A DNA stretch of 64,000 nucleotides from Bradyrhizobium sp. WBAH42 (GTDB lineage: Bacteria > Pseudomonadota > Alphaproteobacteria > Rhizobiales > Xanthobacteraceae), in NCBI RefSeq assembly GCF_024585265.1, contig NZ_CP036533.1, positions 4,659,001 to 4,723,000 of the forward strand, in the 5' to 3' direction. Position 1 is the first letter of the stretch, and each line of letters starts with the position of its first letter. Of this stretch, positions 14,771 to 23,616 are shown one piece after another. The position numbers and the translations under genes are program-made. The notes beneath the pieces are model-generated. The model was not told where the DNA came from. It made no database searches and worked only from the letters and a program-made list of their open reading frames with translations.

Positions 14771-15526
14771 TTGGCCGATGAGTTCATTCTCGAAACGGAA
14801 GGCTTGACCAAGGAGTTCGCGGGCTTCTTCGCCGTCCGCGACGTTGCGCTCAAGGTTCGCCGTGGGAGCATTCATGCGTTGATCGGCCCGAACGGGGCCG
14901 GCAAGACGACCTGCTTCAATCTCTTGACCAAGTTCCTCAAGCCGTCGGCCGGGAAAATCCTGTACAAGGGGCAGGACATCACCGCGATGGCGCCGGCGGA
15001 TGTGGCCCGCATGGGGCTGGTCCGTTCGTTCCAGATTTCGGCGGTGTTTCCCCATCTCACCGCGCTGGAGAACGTCCGCGTCGCGCTGCAGCGCCAGCAT
15101 GGCTCCTCGTTCGACTTCTGGCGCTCCAAGTCGGTGCTCAACCGCTTCAACGATCGCGCGCGCGAGCTTTTGAGCGACGTCGGCCTCAGCGAGTTTGCCA
15201 ATACGCCCGCGGTCGAGATGCCCTATGGGCGCAAGCGGGCGCTCGAGATCGCAACCACGCTCGCGCTCGACCCGGAGATGATGCTGCTCGACGAGCCGAT
15301 GGCCGGCATGGGCCACGAGGACATCGACAAGATCGCGGCGCTGATCAAGCGCATCTCCGCGAAATACACCATCCTGATGGTCGAGCATAACTTGAGCGTC
15401 GTGGCCAACCTCTCCGACATCATCACCGTGCTGACGCGCGGGCAGGTGCTCGCGCAGGGCCATTACTCCGAGCTCACCAAGGACGAGCGCGTCAAGGAAG
15501 CTTACTTGGGAGCCGGTCATGCCTGA
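14771..15526 (+). CDS. livG: Branched-chain amino acid ABC transporter ATP-binding protein LivG
   Basis: A 251-residue ABC ATPase. Walker A is GPNGAGKTT (about residues 38-46), the Q-loop region is VRSFQISAVFPHLT, Walker B is MMLLDEPMAGM, and the H-loop is MVEHN. The ABC signature is degenerate: MPYGRKRALEIA instead of LSGGQ, as in many LivG proteins. TTG 14771 is used because LADEFILETEGLTKEF begins the family alignment and GGGGGAAAA lies upstream. Its last 8 bases overlap livF. With livF, livK, livH and livM it makes a complete high-affinity hydrophobic amino acid or amide transporter. Confidence 0.9.
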   Translation: MADEFILETEGLTKEFAGFFAVRDVALKVRRGSIHALIGPNGAGKTTCFNLLTKFLKPSAGKILYKGQDITAMAPADVARMGLVRSFQISAVFPHLTALENVRVALQRQHGSSFDFWRSKSVLNRFNDRARELLSDVGLSEFANTPAVEMPYGRKRALEIATTLALDPEMMLLDEPMAGMGHEDIDKIAALIKRISAKYTILMVEHNLSVVANLSDIITVLTRGQVLAQGHYSELTKDERVKEAYLGAGHA

Positions 15527-16265
15527 CACTGCGATCGCCGAGGCTCCGGCCAAGACTGCGACCGGCGGGAACATCCTGCAAGTCCGCAACCTCGAAGCCT
15601 GGTACGGCGAGTCCCACATCCTGCACGGGATCAACTTCGACGTGAATGCGGGCGAGGTCGTCACCCTGCTCGGGCGTAACGGCGCCGGCAAGACCACGAC
15701 GCTGAAGTCGATCATGGGCATCATCGGCAAGCGTGCCGGTTCGGTGAAGTTCAACAACCAGGAGATCATCCGCGCGACCTCCGATAGGATCGCGCGTATG
15801 GGCATCGCCTTCTGCCCGGAAGAGCGGGGCATATTCTCCAGTCTCGACGTCCGCGAGAACTTGATGCTGCCGCCGGTGATCCGTGAAGGCGGATTGTCGC
15901 TCGAGCAGATCTTCGAGTTGTTCCCGAACCTGAAGGAGCGGCTGAACAGCCAGGGCACCAAGCTCTCGGGCGGCGAGCAGCAGATGCTCGCGATCGCGCG
16001 CATCCTGCGCACCGGCGCGAGCTTCCTGATGCTGGACGAGCCCACCGAGGGCCTCGCGCCCGTCATCATCCAGCAGATCGGCCACACCATTGCGCGGCTC
16101 AAGAAGGAGGGCTTCACCATCCTTCTGGTCGAGCAGAATTTCCGCTTCGCCTCCACCGTCGCCGACCGCTATTACGTGGTCGAACACGGCAAGATCATTG
16201 ACGGATTTTCCAATTCCGAGCTTGCCGCCAACATGGACAAGCTCCACACCTATCTCGGTGTGTAG
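15519..16265 (+). CDS. livF: Branched-chain amino acid ABC transporter ATP-binding protein LivF
   Basis: A 248-residue ABC ATPase overlapping livG by 8 bp. Walker A is GRNGAGKTT, the signature LSGGEQQMLAIA is canonical, Walker B is LMLDEPTEGLAP (the LivF hallmark), and the H-loop is LVEQN. A 20-residue Ala/Thr-rich N terminus precedes the domain. It is the second ATPase of the transporter and pairs with LivG on the cytoplasmic face. Confidence 0.92.
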   Translation: MPDTAIAEAPAKTATGGNILQVRNLEAWYGESHILHGINFDVNAGEVVTLLGRNGAGKTTTLKSIMGIIGKRAGSVKFNNQEIIRATSDRIARMGIAFCPEERGIFSSLDVRENLMLPPVIREGGLSLEQIFELFPNLKERLNSQGTKLSGGEQQMLAIARILRTGASFLMLDEPTEGLAPVIIQQIGHTIARLKKEGFTILLVEQNFRFASTVADRYYVVEHGKIIDGFSNSELAANMDKLHTYLGV

Positions 16266-16320
16266 CCGAGCAGGCCGGACGATCGAGAGTAACTATCAAA
16301 GGAATATTGGGAGGCTGATT

Positions 16321-17541
16321 ATGAAGCACGGCATTTCGGCAATGTTGCTCGGGACGGCCCTGGCGCTCGGCGCGGCAGGTGGCGCAGTCGCGCAGGACAA
16401 GAACATCAAGATCGGCGTGCTGACCGACAATTCGGGACTTTATGCCGACCTCGGTGGCGCTGGCTCGACCGTCGCCGCACAGATGGCGATCGAGGATTCC
16501 GGGCTCGCTGCCAAGGGCTGGAAGCTCGACCTGATCTCCGCCGACCATCAGAACAAGCCCGATATCGGCTCCACGATTGCTCGGCAATGGATCGACGTCG
16601 AGAAGGTCGACATCTTCATGGATGTGCTGAACTCCGGCGTTGCGCTGGCGGTGAACAACATCGTCAAAGAGAAGAACTCCATCCTGATCAACACAGGTGC
16701 GGCGACGTCGGATCTCACCAACGCGCAATGCTCGCCGAACACGGTCCACTGGGTCTATGATACCTATATGCTGGCCAACAGCACCGGGCAGGCGCTGGTG
16801 AAGGCGGGCGGCGACACCTGGTATTTCCTCACCGCGGACTACGCCTTTGGCCATGCCCTCGAGCGCGACACCGCCGCGGTCGTGGTGAAGTCGGGCGGCA
16901 AGGTGATCGGCAATGTCAAGCATCCGCTGAATACTGCCGACTTCTCGTCGTTCCTGCTTCAGGCGCAGGCCTCCAAAGCCAAGATCATCGGCATGGCGAA
17001 TGCCGGCGGCGACACCACCAACACCATCAAGCAGGCAGCGGAGTTCGGCATCGTCTCCGGCGGCCAGAAGCTTGCGGGCCTGCTGCTCTTCATCACCGAC
17101 GTGCACTCGCTCGGTCTGAAGGTGGCGCAGGGCCTGAACTTCACCGAGACCTTCTATTGGGACATGAACGACGGTACGCGCGCGTTCTCCAAGCGCTTTT
17201 CCGAGCGCATGAAGAACAAGGCGATGCCCTCGATGGTGCAGGCCGGCGTCTACTCGGGTCTGCTGCACTATTTCAAAACGCTGGAGGCGATGGGCGGCAA
17301 CCCGCATGACGGGGCCAAGGTGGTCGCCAAGATGAAGGAGATGCCGACGGAGGATCCGCTGTTCGGCAAGGGAACGATCCGTGCGGACGGCCGCAAGCTA
17401 CATCCCGCCTATCTGTTCGAGGTCAAAAAGCCCGAGGAATCCAAGGCGCCCTGGGACTATTACAAGCTGATCGGCACGACCCCCGGCGACCAGGCCTTCC
17501 GGCCGCTGTCGGAAAGCGCCTGTCCTCTGGTGAAGAAGTAA
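16321..17541 (+). CDS. ABC transporter substrate-binding protein, LivK-type
   Basis: A 406-residue periplasmic protein of the Peripla_BP_6 family. The signal peptide MKHGISAMLLGTALALGAAG ends at AVAQ. The mature part begins with KNIKIGVLTDNSGLYADLGGAGS and has the family's GDTWYFLTADYAFGHALERD hinge segment. It binds the ligand for the LivHMGF permease and is encoded between livF and livH. The ligand cannot be read from sequence: relatives bind amino acids, amides, urea or aromatic acids. A close paralogue lies at 30842-32065. Confidence 0.88.
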   Translation: MKHGISAMLLGTALALGAAGGAVAQDKNIKIGVLTDNSGLYADLGGAGSTVAAQMAIEDSGLAAKGWKLDLISADHQNKPDIGSTIARQWIDVEKVDIFMDVLNSGVALAVNNIVKEKNSILINTGAATSDLTNAQCSPNTVHWVYDTYMLANSTGQALVKAGGDTWYFLTADYAFGHALERDTAAVVVKSGGKVIGNVKHPLNTADFSSFLLQAQASKAKIIGMANAGGDTTNTIKQAAEFGIVSGGQKLAGLLLFITDVHSLGLKVAQGLNFTETFYWDMNDGTRAFSKRFSERMKNKAMPSMVQAGVYSGLLHYFKTLEAMGGNPHDGAKVVAKMKEMPTEDPLFGKGTIRADGRKLHPAYLFEVKKPEESKAPWDYYKLIGTTPGDQAFRPLSESACPLVKK

Positions 17542-17553
17542 CGGTGAACGATG

Positions 17554-17581
17554 CAGGCCGGTGCGCAACGGCGCCGGCCTG
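17554..17581 (+). other. Intra-operon hairpin between the binding protein gene and livH
   Basis: CAGGCCGG pairs perfectly with CCGGCCTG around a 12-nt loop and is followed by TTGTTG. It lies in the 75-bp gap after the binding protein gene. Such hairpins often give the binding protein mRNA higher abundance than the permease mRNA by partial termination or 3' protection. Confidence 0.55.
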
Positions 17582-17616
17582 TTGTTGAGGAATAAAAGGG
17601 ACCGGGTGCGGGATCG

Positions 17617-18480
17617 ATGCAGGCTCTTTACGCTCAGCTACTGGTGGGACTGATCAACGGCTCGTTCTACGCGCTGCTCAGCCTCGGGCTTGCCGTCATC
17701 TTCGGCATGCTCAACATCATCAATTTCGCCCACGGCGCGCTCTACATGATGGGCGCCTTCGTCGCCTATTTCCTGTTGAACCTCGGCGGCATCAATTATT
17801 GGTGGGCGCTGCTGCTGGCGCCGATCATCGTCGGCATCTTCGGCATGATCCTGGAACGGACCATGCTGCAATGGCTGACCGGACTCGATCATCTCTACGG
17901 CCTGCTCCTGACCTTCGGCATCGCGCTGATCGTGCAGGGCGTGTTCCAGAACTATTTCGGCTCCTCGGGTCTGCCTTACGCCATTCCCGACCAGCTCAGG
18001 GGCGGCATGAATCTCGGCTTCATGTTCCTGCCGATCTACCGCGGCTGGGTCGTCGTGTTCTCGCTGGCGGTGTGCCTTGCGACCTGGTTCCTGATCGAGA
18101 AGACGCAGCTCGGCGCTTACTTGCGCGCCGCCACCGAAAATCCGACGCTGGTGCGCGCCTTTGGCATCAACGTGCCGCGCATGATCACGCTCACTTACGG
18201 TCTCGGCGTCGGTCTTGCCGCGCTCGCCGGCGTGCTCTCGGCACCGATCAACCAGGTGCGGCCGCTGATGGGCGCCGACCTCATCATCGTCGTGTTCGCG
18301 GTGGTCGTGATCGGCGGCATGGGTTCGATCATGGGCTCCATCATCACCGGCTTCGCGCTCGGTGTGATCGAGGGCCTGACCAAGTATTTCTACCCCGAGG
18401 CCTCCAACACCGTCGTGTTCGTGCTGATGGTGCTGGTGCTCCTGGTGAAGCCAACGGGATTGACGGGAAGGGCGGCCTGA
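17617..18480 (+). CDS. livH: Branched-chain amino acid ABC transporter permease LivH
   Basis: A 287-residue permease with about eight membrane helices. The N terminus LLVGLINGSFYALLSLGLAVIFGMLNIINFAHGALYMMGAF is the LivH signature. The cytoplasmic coupling loop (YLRAATENPTLVRAFGINVPRMITLTYGLG) contacts the ATPases. The stop is directly followed by the livM ATG one base later. Confidence 0.92.
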   Translation: MQALYAQLLVGLINGSFYALLSLGLAVIFGMLNIINFAHGALYMMGAFVAYFLLNLGGINYWWALLLAPIIVGIFGMILERTMLQWLTGLDHLYGLLLTFGIALIVQGVFQNYFGSSGLPYAIPDQLRGGMNLGFMFLPIYRGWVVVFSLAVCLATWFLIEKTQLGAYLRAATENPTLVRAFGINVPRMITLTYGLGVGLAALAGVLSAPINQVRPLMGADLIIVVFAVVVIGGMGSIMGSIITGFALGVIEGLTKYFYPEASNTVVFVLMVLVLLVKPTGLTGRAA

Positions 18481-18481
18481 G

Positions 18482-19450
18482 ATGACAACCCTGACGGACG
18501 ACACGCTGCCGACAACCCCGCGCGCGATGCGCGACGAGATGACCGTGTTCGTGGCGATGGCGCTGCTGCTGGCAGCGGTGCCGTTCACGGGCCTCTACCC
18601 GTTCTTCGTGATGCAGGCGCTGTGCTTTGCGCTGCTCGCCTGCGCGTTCAACCTGCTGGTCGGCTATGGCGGCCTGCTGTCGTTCGGCCACGCCATGTTC
18701 TTGGGGACAGCCGGCTATTGCAGCGCGCATGCGCTGAAGGTGTGGGCGCTGCCGCCGGAGCTCGGCATTCTCGTCGGCGTGGCCGCGGCGTTCGTGCTCT
18801 CGATCATCACGGGCTACATCTCAATCCGCCGCCAGGGCATCTATTTCTCGATGATCACGCTGGCGCTGTCGCAGCTGTTGTACTTCATCTATCTCCAGGC
18901 CCCGTTCACCCATGGTGAGGACGGCATCCAGGGCATCCCGCAAGGACGCATGTTCGGCCTGCTCGATCTCTCCAAGCCGACGGTGCTGTACTATGTCGTG
19001 CTGGTCGGCTTCCTCGCCGGCTTCCTCCTGATCTTCCGCATCATCAACTCGCCGTTCGGCGAGGTGCTGAAGTCGATCCGCGAGAACGAGCAGCGCGCGA
19101 TCTCCCTCGGCTACCGCACCGACCAGTACAAGTTCCTGGCCTTCGTCCTGTCGGGGACGCTCGCCGGCTTTGCCGGCGCGCTGAAGGTGTTCGTGGCGCA
19201 GAACGCCTCGCTCACCGACGTGCACTGGTCGATGTCGGGCGAGGTCGTGCTGATGACCCTGGTCGGGGGGCTAGGCACCATTTTCGGTCCCGTGGTCGGC
19301 GCCTTCGTGATCATCGCCATGCAGCAATATCTGGCGGGTTTCGGCCAGTGGGTGACGGTGATCCAGGGCGCGATCTTCGTGGTCTGCGTGCTCACCTTCC
19401 GCCGCGGCGTCATCGGCGAAATCGCGCATTACTTCCGGCGTTCGCTCTAA
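18482..19450 (+). CDS. livM: Branched-chain amino acid ABC transporter permease LivM
   Basis: A 322-residue membrane protein that partners LivH. After a polar N terminus, helices begin at FVAMALLLAAVPF. The conserved LVGYGGLLSFGHAMFLGTAGY and the coupling-helix region SPFGEVLKSIRENEQRAISLGYRTDQYKFLAFVLSG are both intact. It is the last gene of the livGFKHM operon. A hairpin 12 bp after the stop may mark the transcript end. Confidence 0.92.
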   Translation: MTTLTDDTLPTTPRAMRDEMTVFVAMALLLAAVPFTGLYPFFVMQALCFALLACAFNLLVGYGGLLSFGHAMFLGTAGYCSAHALKVWALPPELGILVGVAAAFVLSIITGYISIRRQGIYFSMITLALSQLLYFIYLQAPFTHGEDGIQGIPQGRMFGLLDLSKPTVLYYVVLVGFLAGFLLIFRIINSPFGEVLKSIRENEQRAISLGYRTDQYKFLAFVLSGTLAGFAGALKVFVAQNASLTDVHWSMSGEVVLMTLVGGLGTIFGPVVGAFVIIAMQQYLAGFGQWVTVIQGAIFVVCVLTFRRGVIGEIAHYFRRSL

Positions 19451-19461
19451 GCGGCTGATAT

Positions 19462-19482
19462 TGCACCAATTTCATTGGTGCA
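19462..19482 (+). terminator. Hairpin after livM, possible terminator
   Basis: TGCACCAA (19462-19469) pairs perfectly with TTGGTGCA (19475-19482) around a 5-nt loop, 12 bp after the livM stop. There is no strong T-tract, so termination efficiency is uncertain. Confidence 0.45.
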
Positions 19483-19545
19483 GGAAAGCGGTGGATGATC
19501 CGGCTCCGCGGGCGTGAGATGACGCGCGCGGATCGAAAATGGTCT

Positions 19546-19563
19546 ATGACAGTTTTATGACAG
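19546..19563. promoter_or_regulatory. PHO box (PhoB operator) upstream of DUF47-pit
   Basis: Two direct repeats of ATGACAG are separated by TTTT; on the other strand this reads CTGTCAT-AAAA-CTGTCAT, a full PHO box. It lies 42 bp before the DUF47 start. In Sinorhizobium meliloti the equivalent orfA-pit operon is known to be repressed by PhoB under phosphate limitation, which fits a site at or near the promoter. Confidence 0.8.
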
Positions 19564-19605
19564 CCCCTCGCGGGCCTGACCATTTTCAACCGGTAGCCAA
19601 TCCCC

Positions 19606-20250
19606 ATGATGCGATGGTTTCGTGCGTTCCTGCCCAAGGAAGAACGGTTCTTCGACCTGTTCGACCGACATGCCCAGACCGTGATCCAGGGCGCAATCGC
19701 CCTGCAGGGCATGCTCAATGGGGGTGAGGAGACGCCGGTCTATTGCCAGCGCGTCAACCAGTTCGAGAACGACGCGGATAACATCACCCGCGAGGTGCTG
19801 ACGGCGGTGCGCCGCACCTTCATCACCCCGTTCGACCGCGGCGACATCAAGAACCTGATCACCTCTCTGGACGATGCCATCGACCAGATGCAGCAGACAG
19901 CCAAGGCCGTGATGCTGTTCGAGGTGCGCGCCTTCGAGCCGCCGATGCGCGAGATCGGCGGACTCCTGATCGAATGCGCCAATCTGGTGGGACGCGCGCT
20001 GCCTTTGATGCAGTCGATCGGTCCGAACGTCGCCATGCTGACCGCGATCACGGAAGAGCTCGGCAAGCTGGAGGGCCGGGTCGACGATCTCCACGATATC
20101 GGGCTGAAGGAGCTGTTCCTCAAGCATCGCGACGGCAATGCGATGGATTTCATCGTCGGGGTCGAGATCTACGACCATCTCGAGAAGGTGGCGGACCGCT
20201 TCGATGACGTTGCGAACGAAATCAACAGCATCGTCATCGAGCAGGTATAG
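19606..20250 (+). CDS. DUF47 (PhoU-like) accessory protein of the Pit transporter
   Basis: A 214-residue, all-helical protein. MMRWFRAFLPKEERFFDLFDRHAQTVIQGAIALQGM is the typical DUF47 start, and the charged helices with FENDADNITREV and FDRGDIKNLITSLDDAIDQMQ resemble PhoU metal-binding helices. DUF47 proteins are encoded next to Pit transporters and modulate them; the Sinorhizobium counterpart is OrfA. The pit gene follows 9 bp after the stop, and a PHO box lies upstream. Confidence 0.88.
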   Translation: MMRWFRAFLPKEERFFDLFDRHAQTVIQGAIALQGMLNGGEETPVYCQRVNQFENDADNITREVLTAVRRTFITPFDRGDIKNLITSLDDAIDQMQQTAKAVMLFEVRAFEPPMREIGGLLIECANLVGRALPLMQSIGPNVAMLTAITEELGKLEGRVDDLHDIGLKELFLKHRDGNAMDFIVGVEIYDHLEKVADRFDDVANEINSIVIEQV

Positions 20251-20259
20251 GGCCTCGCC

Positions 20260-21264
20260 GTGGATGCCGCGTTGGGTCTTCCCGTCCTGGTCGGCTTGAT
20301 CGCCGTCGCGCTGCTGTTCGACTTCCTGAACGGCCTGCACGACGCCGCCAATTCGATCGCGACCATCGTCTCGACCCGCGTTCTGCGGCCGCAATTCGCG
20401 GTGTTCTGGGCCGCCTTCTTCAATTTCATCGCCTTCCTGGTGTTCGGGCTGCACGTCGCCCAGACCATCGGCACCGGCATCATCGATCCCGCGGTCGTCG
20501 ACGCCCAGGTGATCTTCGCAGCGCTCGTCGGCGCCATCGTCTGGAATCTCGTGACCTGGGCGCTCGGCATTCCGTCCTCGTCCTCGCACGCACTGATCGG
20601 CGGGCTGGTCGGCGGCGGCATGGCCAAGGCCGGCATCTCGGCCGCGGTGTGGAGCGGCCTCTCCAAGACCGTGCTTGCGATCGTGCTGTCGCCGCTGGTC
20701 GGCTTCCTGCTCGCGATGTTGCTGGTGGCGATCGTGTCCTGGGCCTCGGTGCGCTCGACGCCGTTCGCGGTCGACCGCGCCTTCCGCATCCTGCAATTCG
20801 CCTCCGCCTCGCTCTATTCGCTCGGCCATGGCGGCAACGACGCGCAGAAGACCATGGGCATCATCGCGGTGCTGCTCTATTCGCAGGGCCATCTCGGCAG
20901 CGACTTCTCGGTGCCGTTCTGGGTGATGCTGTCCTGCCAGGCGGCGATGGCGCTGGGCACGCTGATGGGCGGCTGGCGCATCGTCCGCACCATGGGCCTG
21001 CGCATCACCAAGCTGACGCCGATGCAGGGCTTTTGCGCCGAGACGGGGGGCGCGGCAACGCTGTTCATGGCGACCTATCTCGGGGTTCCCGTCTCGACCA
21101 CCCACACCATCACAGGCGCCATCGTCGGCGTCGGCGCCGCCCGCCGCGTCTCGGCGGTGCGCTGGAACGTCGCCAGCTCGATCGTCTATGCCTGGGTGAT
21201 CACGATCCCGGCCTCGGCCATCGTGGCCGCGCTGACCTGGTGGGTGGTCCAGCTCGTCAGGTAA
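20260..21264 (+). CDS. pit: Inorganic phosphate transporter, Pit family
   Basis: A 334-residue membrane protein of the PiT family, which imports metal-phosphate complexes using proton symport at low affinity. The duplicated signature is visible: [23 protein letters not shown] in the first half and [14 protein letters not shown] with [17 protein letters not shown] in the second. It starts with GTG at 20260. It is translated with the DUF47 gene and overlaps the convergent sugE stop by 8 bp. Confidence 0.92.
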   Translation: MDAALGLPVLVGLIAVALLFDFLNGLHDAANSIATIVSTRVLRPQFAVFWAAFFNFIAFLVFGLHVAQTIGTGIIDPAVVDAQVIFAALVGAIVWNLVTWALGIPSSSSHALIGGLVGGGMAKAGISAAVWSGLSKTVLAIVLSPLVGFLLAMLLVAIVSWASVRSTPFAVDRAFRILQFASASLYSLGHGGNDAQKTMGIIAVLLYSQGHLGSDFSVPFWVMLSCQAAMALGTLMGGWRIVRTMGLRITKLTPMQGFCAETGGAATLFMATYLGVPVSTTHTITGAIVGVGAARRVSAVRWNVASSIVYAWVITIPASAIVAALTWWVVQLVR

Positions 21265-21571
21265 CGAGCTTCAGTCCGATGATGCCGGCGACGATCAGGC
21301 CGATGCTGGCGAGGCGGAAGGCCGTGGCCGGCTCGCCGAACAGGACAATGCCGAGCGTCGCCGTGCCGACCGCGCCGATGCCGGTCCAGACCGCATAGGC
21401 GGTTCCGACGGGCAACGATTTGAGCGCAAGTCCGAGCAGGATGACGCTGCCGGCCATGGCCGCCAGCGTGACCGCGGACGGAACAAGCTTGCTGAAACCT
21501 TCGGTGTATTTCAGGCCGATCGCCCAGGTGATCTCGAGAAGACCGGCGACGAACAGGATGCTCCAGGCCAT
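21257..21571 (-). CDS. sugE: SMR family transporter SugE (Gdx-type guanidinium exporter)
   Basis: A 104-residue protein with four membrane helices. The conserved Glu of helix 1 is in [18 protein letters not shown], and the [26 protein letters not shown] segment is the SMR signature. The [11 protein letters not shown] wording is that of the SugE/Gdx subgroup, which exports guanidinium rather than quaternary ammonium drugs. The guanidine-II riboswitch directly upstream supports that. ATG 21571 follows GGAGGG at a 5-base spacing. Confidence 0.9.
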   Translation of the reverse strand: MAWSILFVAGLLEITWAIGLKYTEGFSKLVPSAVTLAAMAGSVILLGLALKSLPVGTAYAVWTGIGAVGTATLGIVLFGEPATAFRLASIGLIVAGIIGLKLVT

Positions 21572-21643
21572 GACGACCCTCCATCAAGGCAGGGTCGTCC
21601 CCGCGGCTGAGGTGCTGATGGGCGGGGAAGGCCGTCCTCCCCC
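21572..21643 (-). promoter_or_regulatory. Guanidine-II riboswitch (mini-ykkC) upstream of sugE
   Basis: Two short hairpins, each capped by an ACGR loop, are the hallmark of guanidine-II. Hairpin 1 (21643-21624) has GGGGAGG-ACGG-CCTTCCCC. Hairpin 2 (21604-21590) has CGGGG-ACGA-CCCTG. The second half of hairpin 2 can instead join a longer helix, GACGACCCT with AGGGTCGTC, which overlaps the ribosome binding site and start codon. Ligand binding that stabilises hairpin 2 would therefore free the start site. Confidence 0.85.
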
Positions 21644-21745
21644 AAGACTGATATAACCAAGCGTCGATATGGGGCTGGCCGGAAGTCCCCGCAATCACCA
21701 AATGAGGCTTGATCAGGCCCGTTTTCCCTGCCACACGCTCCCGCC

Positions 21746-23368
21746 ATGTCCGACATCGCCACCACCACAGCCGAATCGCCGGCCCGTTCCCCGCTTGCCG
21801 CTGAGGTGGCGCGGCGGCGGACCTTTGCGATCATCTCCCACCCCGACGCCGGCAAGACCACGCTGACCGAGAAGCTGCTGCTGTTCGGCGGCGCCATCAA
21901 CCTCGCCGGCCAGGTCAAGGCCAAGGGCGAGCGGCGCAACACGCGCTCGGACTGGATGAAGATCGAGCGCGAGCGCGGCATCTCGGTCGTGACCTCGGTG
22001 ATGACCTTCGAGTTCGAGGGCCTCGTCTTCAACCTGCTGGACACGCCGGGCCACGAGGACTTTTCGGAGGACACCTATCGCACGCTGACGGCGGTCGATT
22101 CCGCCGTGATGGTGATCGACGCGGCCAAGGGCATCGAGGCGCGCACCCGAAAACTGTTCGAGGTGTGCCGGCTGCGCGACATCCCGATCATCACCTTCAT
22201 CAACAAGATGGACCGCGAGAGCCGCGACGTGTTCGAGCTGCTCGACGAGATCGAGAAGACGCTGGCGCTCGACACCACGCCGATGACCTGGCCGGTCGGC
22301 CGTGGACGCGACTTCCTCGGCACCTATGACGTCGTCAATGGCGGCGTGCGCCTGCTCGAAGGCGGCGGCGCCAAGACCGGCGCGGCGCAGCAGATCGCGA
22401 TCGAGGAATTGGCCAAGCTCAACGCCAATCTCGACGTCTCCGCCGTGAAGGACGAGCTCGAGCTCGTCACCGCGGCGTCGAAGCCGTTCGAGCTGGAAGC
22501 GTTCCGCGAGGGCCATCTGACGCCGGTCTATTTCGGTAGCGCGCTGCGCAATTTCGGCGTCGGCGATCTGCTGGAAGGTCTCGGCAAGTTCGCGCCCGAG
22601 CCGCGCGCGCAGGACAGCGACCAGCGCAAGGTCGAGGCCACCGATCCTCGCATGAGCGCCTTCGTGTTCAAGATCCAGGCCAACATGGATCCCAACCACC
22701 GCGACCGCATCGCGTTTGCGCGCCTCTGCTCGGGCAAGCTCAGCCGCGGCATGAAGGCGAAGCTGGTGCGCACCGGCAAGAGCATGCCGCTGTCGAGCCC
22801 GCAATTCTTCTTCGCGCAGGATCGCTCGGTCGCGGACGAGGCCTTCGCCGGCGACGTCGTCGGCATTCCCAACCACGGCACGCTGCGCATCGGCGACACG
22901 CTGACGGAAGGCGAGGAATTCAACTTCGTCGGCGTGCCGAGCTTTGCGCCGGAAATCGTGCGCCGCGTCCGTCTCACCGACGCAATGAAGGCGAAGAAGC
23001 TGAAGGAAGCGCTGCAGCAGATGTCGGAAGAGGGCGTCGTGCAGGTGTTCCGCCCCCGCGATGGCGCCCCGGCGCTGGTCGGCGTGGTCGGCGCGCTGCA
23101 GCTCGACGTGCTCAAGGCGCGGCTCGAGGCGGAATATTCGCTGCCGGTCGAGTTCGAGGTCAGCGAGTTCCAGCTGGCGCGCTGGGTCTCCTCGGAGGAC
23201 CGCAAGAAGCTCGACACCTTCATCGCCGCCAACACCTCGAGCATAGCCGACGACGTCGACGGCGATCCCGTCTATCTCGCCCGCAACGAGTTCTATCTCG
23301 GCTACACCCGGGAGCGGGCCGAGGGCATCGAGTTCAGCAACGTCAAGGACGTCAAGAAGAAGGGGTAG
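21746..23368 (+). CDS. prfC: Peptide chain release factor 3
   Basis: A 540-residue translational GTPase that recycles RF1/RF2 from the ribosome. The G motifs are complete: HPDAGKTTLTEKLL (G1), RGISVVTSVMTF (G2), LDTPGHEDFSEDTYR (G3, with the RF3-type DFSEDTYR) and FINKMDRE (G4). RF3-specific domains follow, ending with FSNVKDVKKKG. It is divergent from sugE and followed by a dispersed repeat. Confidence 0.95.
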   Translation: MSDIATTTAESPARSPLAAEVARRRTFAIISHPDAGKTTLTEKLLLFGGAINLAGQVKAKGERRNTRSDWMKIERERGISVVTSVMTFEFEGLVFNLLDTPGHEDFSEDTYRTLTAVDSAVMVIDAAKGIEARTRKLFEVCRLRDIPIITFINKMDRESRDVFELLDEIEKTLALDTTPMTWPVGRGRDFLGTYDVVNGGVRLLEGGGAKTGAAQQIAIEELAKLNANLDVSAVKDELELVTAASKPFELEAFREGHLTPVYFGSALRNFGVGDLLEGLGKFAPEPRAQDSDQRKVEATDPRMSAFVFKIQANMDPNHRDRIAFARLCSGKLSRGMKAKLVRTGKSMPLSSPQFFFAQDRSVADEAFAGDVVGIPNHGTLRIGDTLTEGEEFNFVGVPSFAPEIVRRVRLTDAMKAKKLKEALQQMSEEGVVQVFRPRDGAPALVGVVGALQLDVLKARLEAEYSLPVEFEVSEFQLARWVSSEDRKKLDTFIAANTSSIADDVDGDPVYLARNEFYLGYTRERAEGIEFSNVKDVKKKG

Positions 23369-23421
23369 GGCGGCGCGCCCTCCACTGGGCGGCCACATAC
23401 CCGCTGCGCAAGCACACCCTC

Positions 23422-23530
23422 CGCTGTCATGCCCCGGCTTGACCGGGCATCCAGTACGCCGCGGCCTGTCGATTCAGCCACTACCGTCTCGGAGTACTGG
23501 GTCGCCCGGTCAAGCCGGGCGACTACAGCG
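23422..23530. repeat. Dispersed palindromic repeat (CCGGCTTGACCGGGC type)
   Basis: The left arm GCCCCGGCTTGACCGGGCA with CCAGTAC is mirrored by GTACTGGGTCGCCCGGTCAAGCCGGGC on the right. This is a long imperfect hairpin of a repeat family frequent between Bradyrhizobium genes. A related element lies at 33087-33173. Confidence 0.75.
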
Positions 23531-23616
23531 TGCCTGAACGCGAGCATGTGAACGCGCGCGGACTTGACGCGTTCATGGACAGCGCCACTTTTCTCGTGAC
23601 CTTGCGAGCTCACTCC

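Noticed and set aside
13784..16156. A 790-codon minus-strand open frame
   Set aside because: Its N-terminal two thirds lie antisense to livG and livF, which have complete ABC motifs. Only the last 215 codons form the PAS-like gene.
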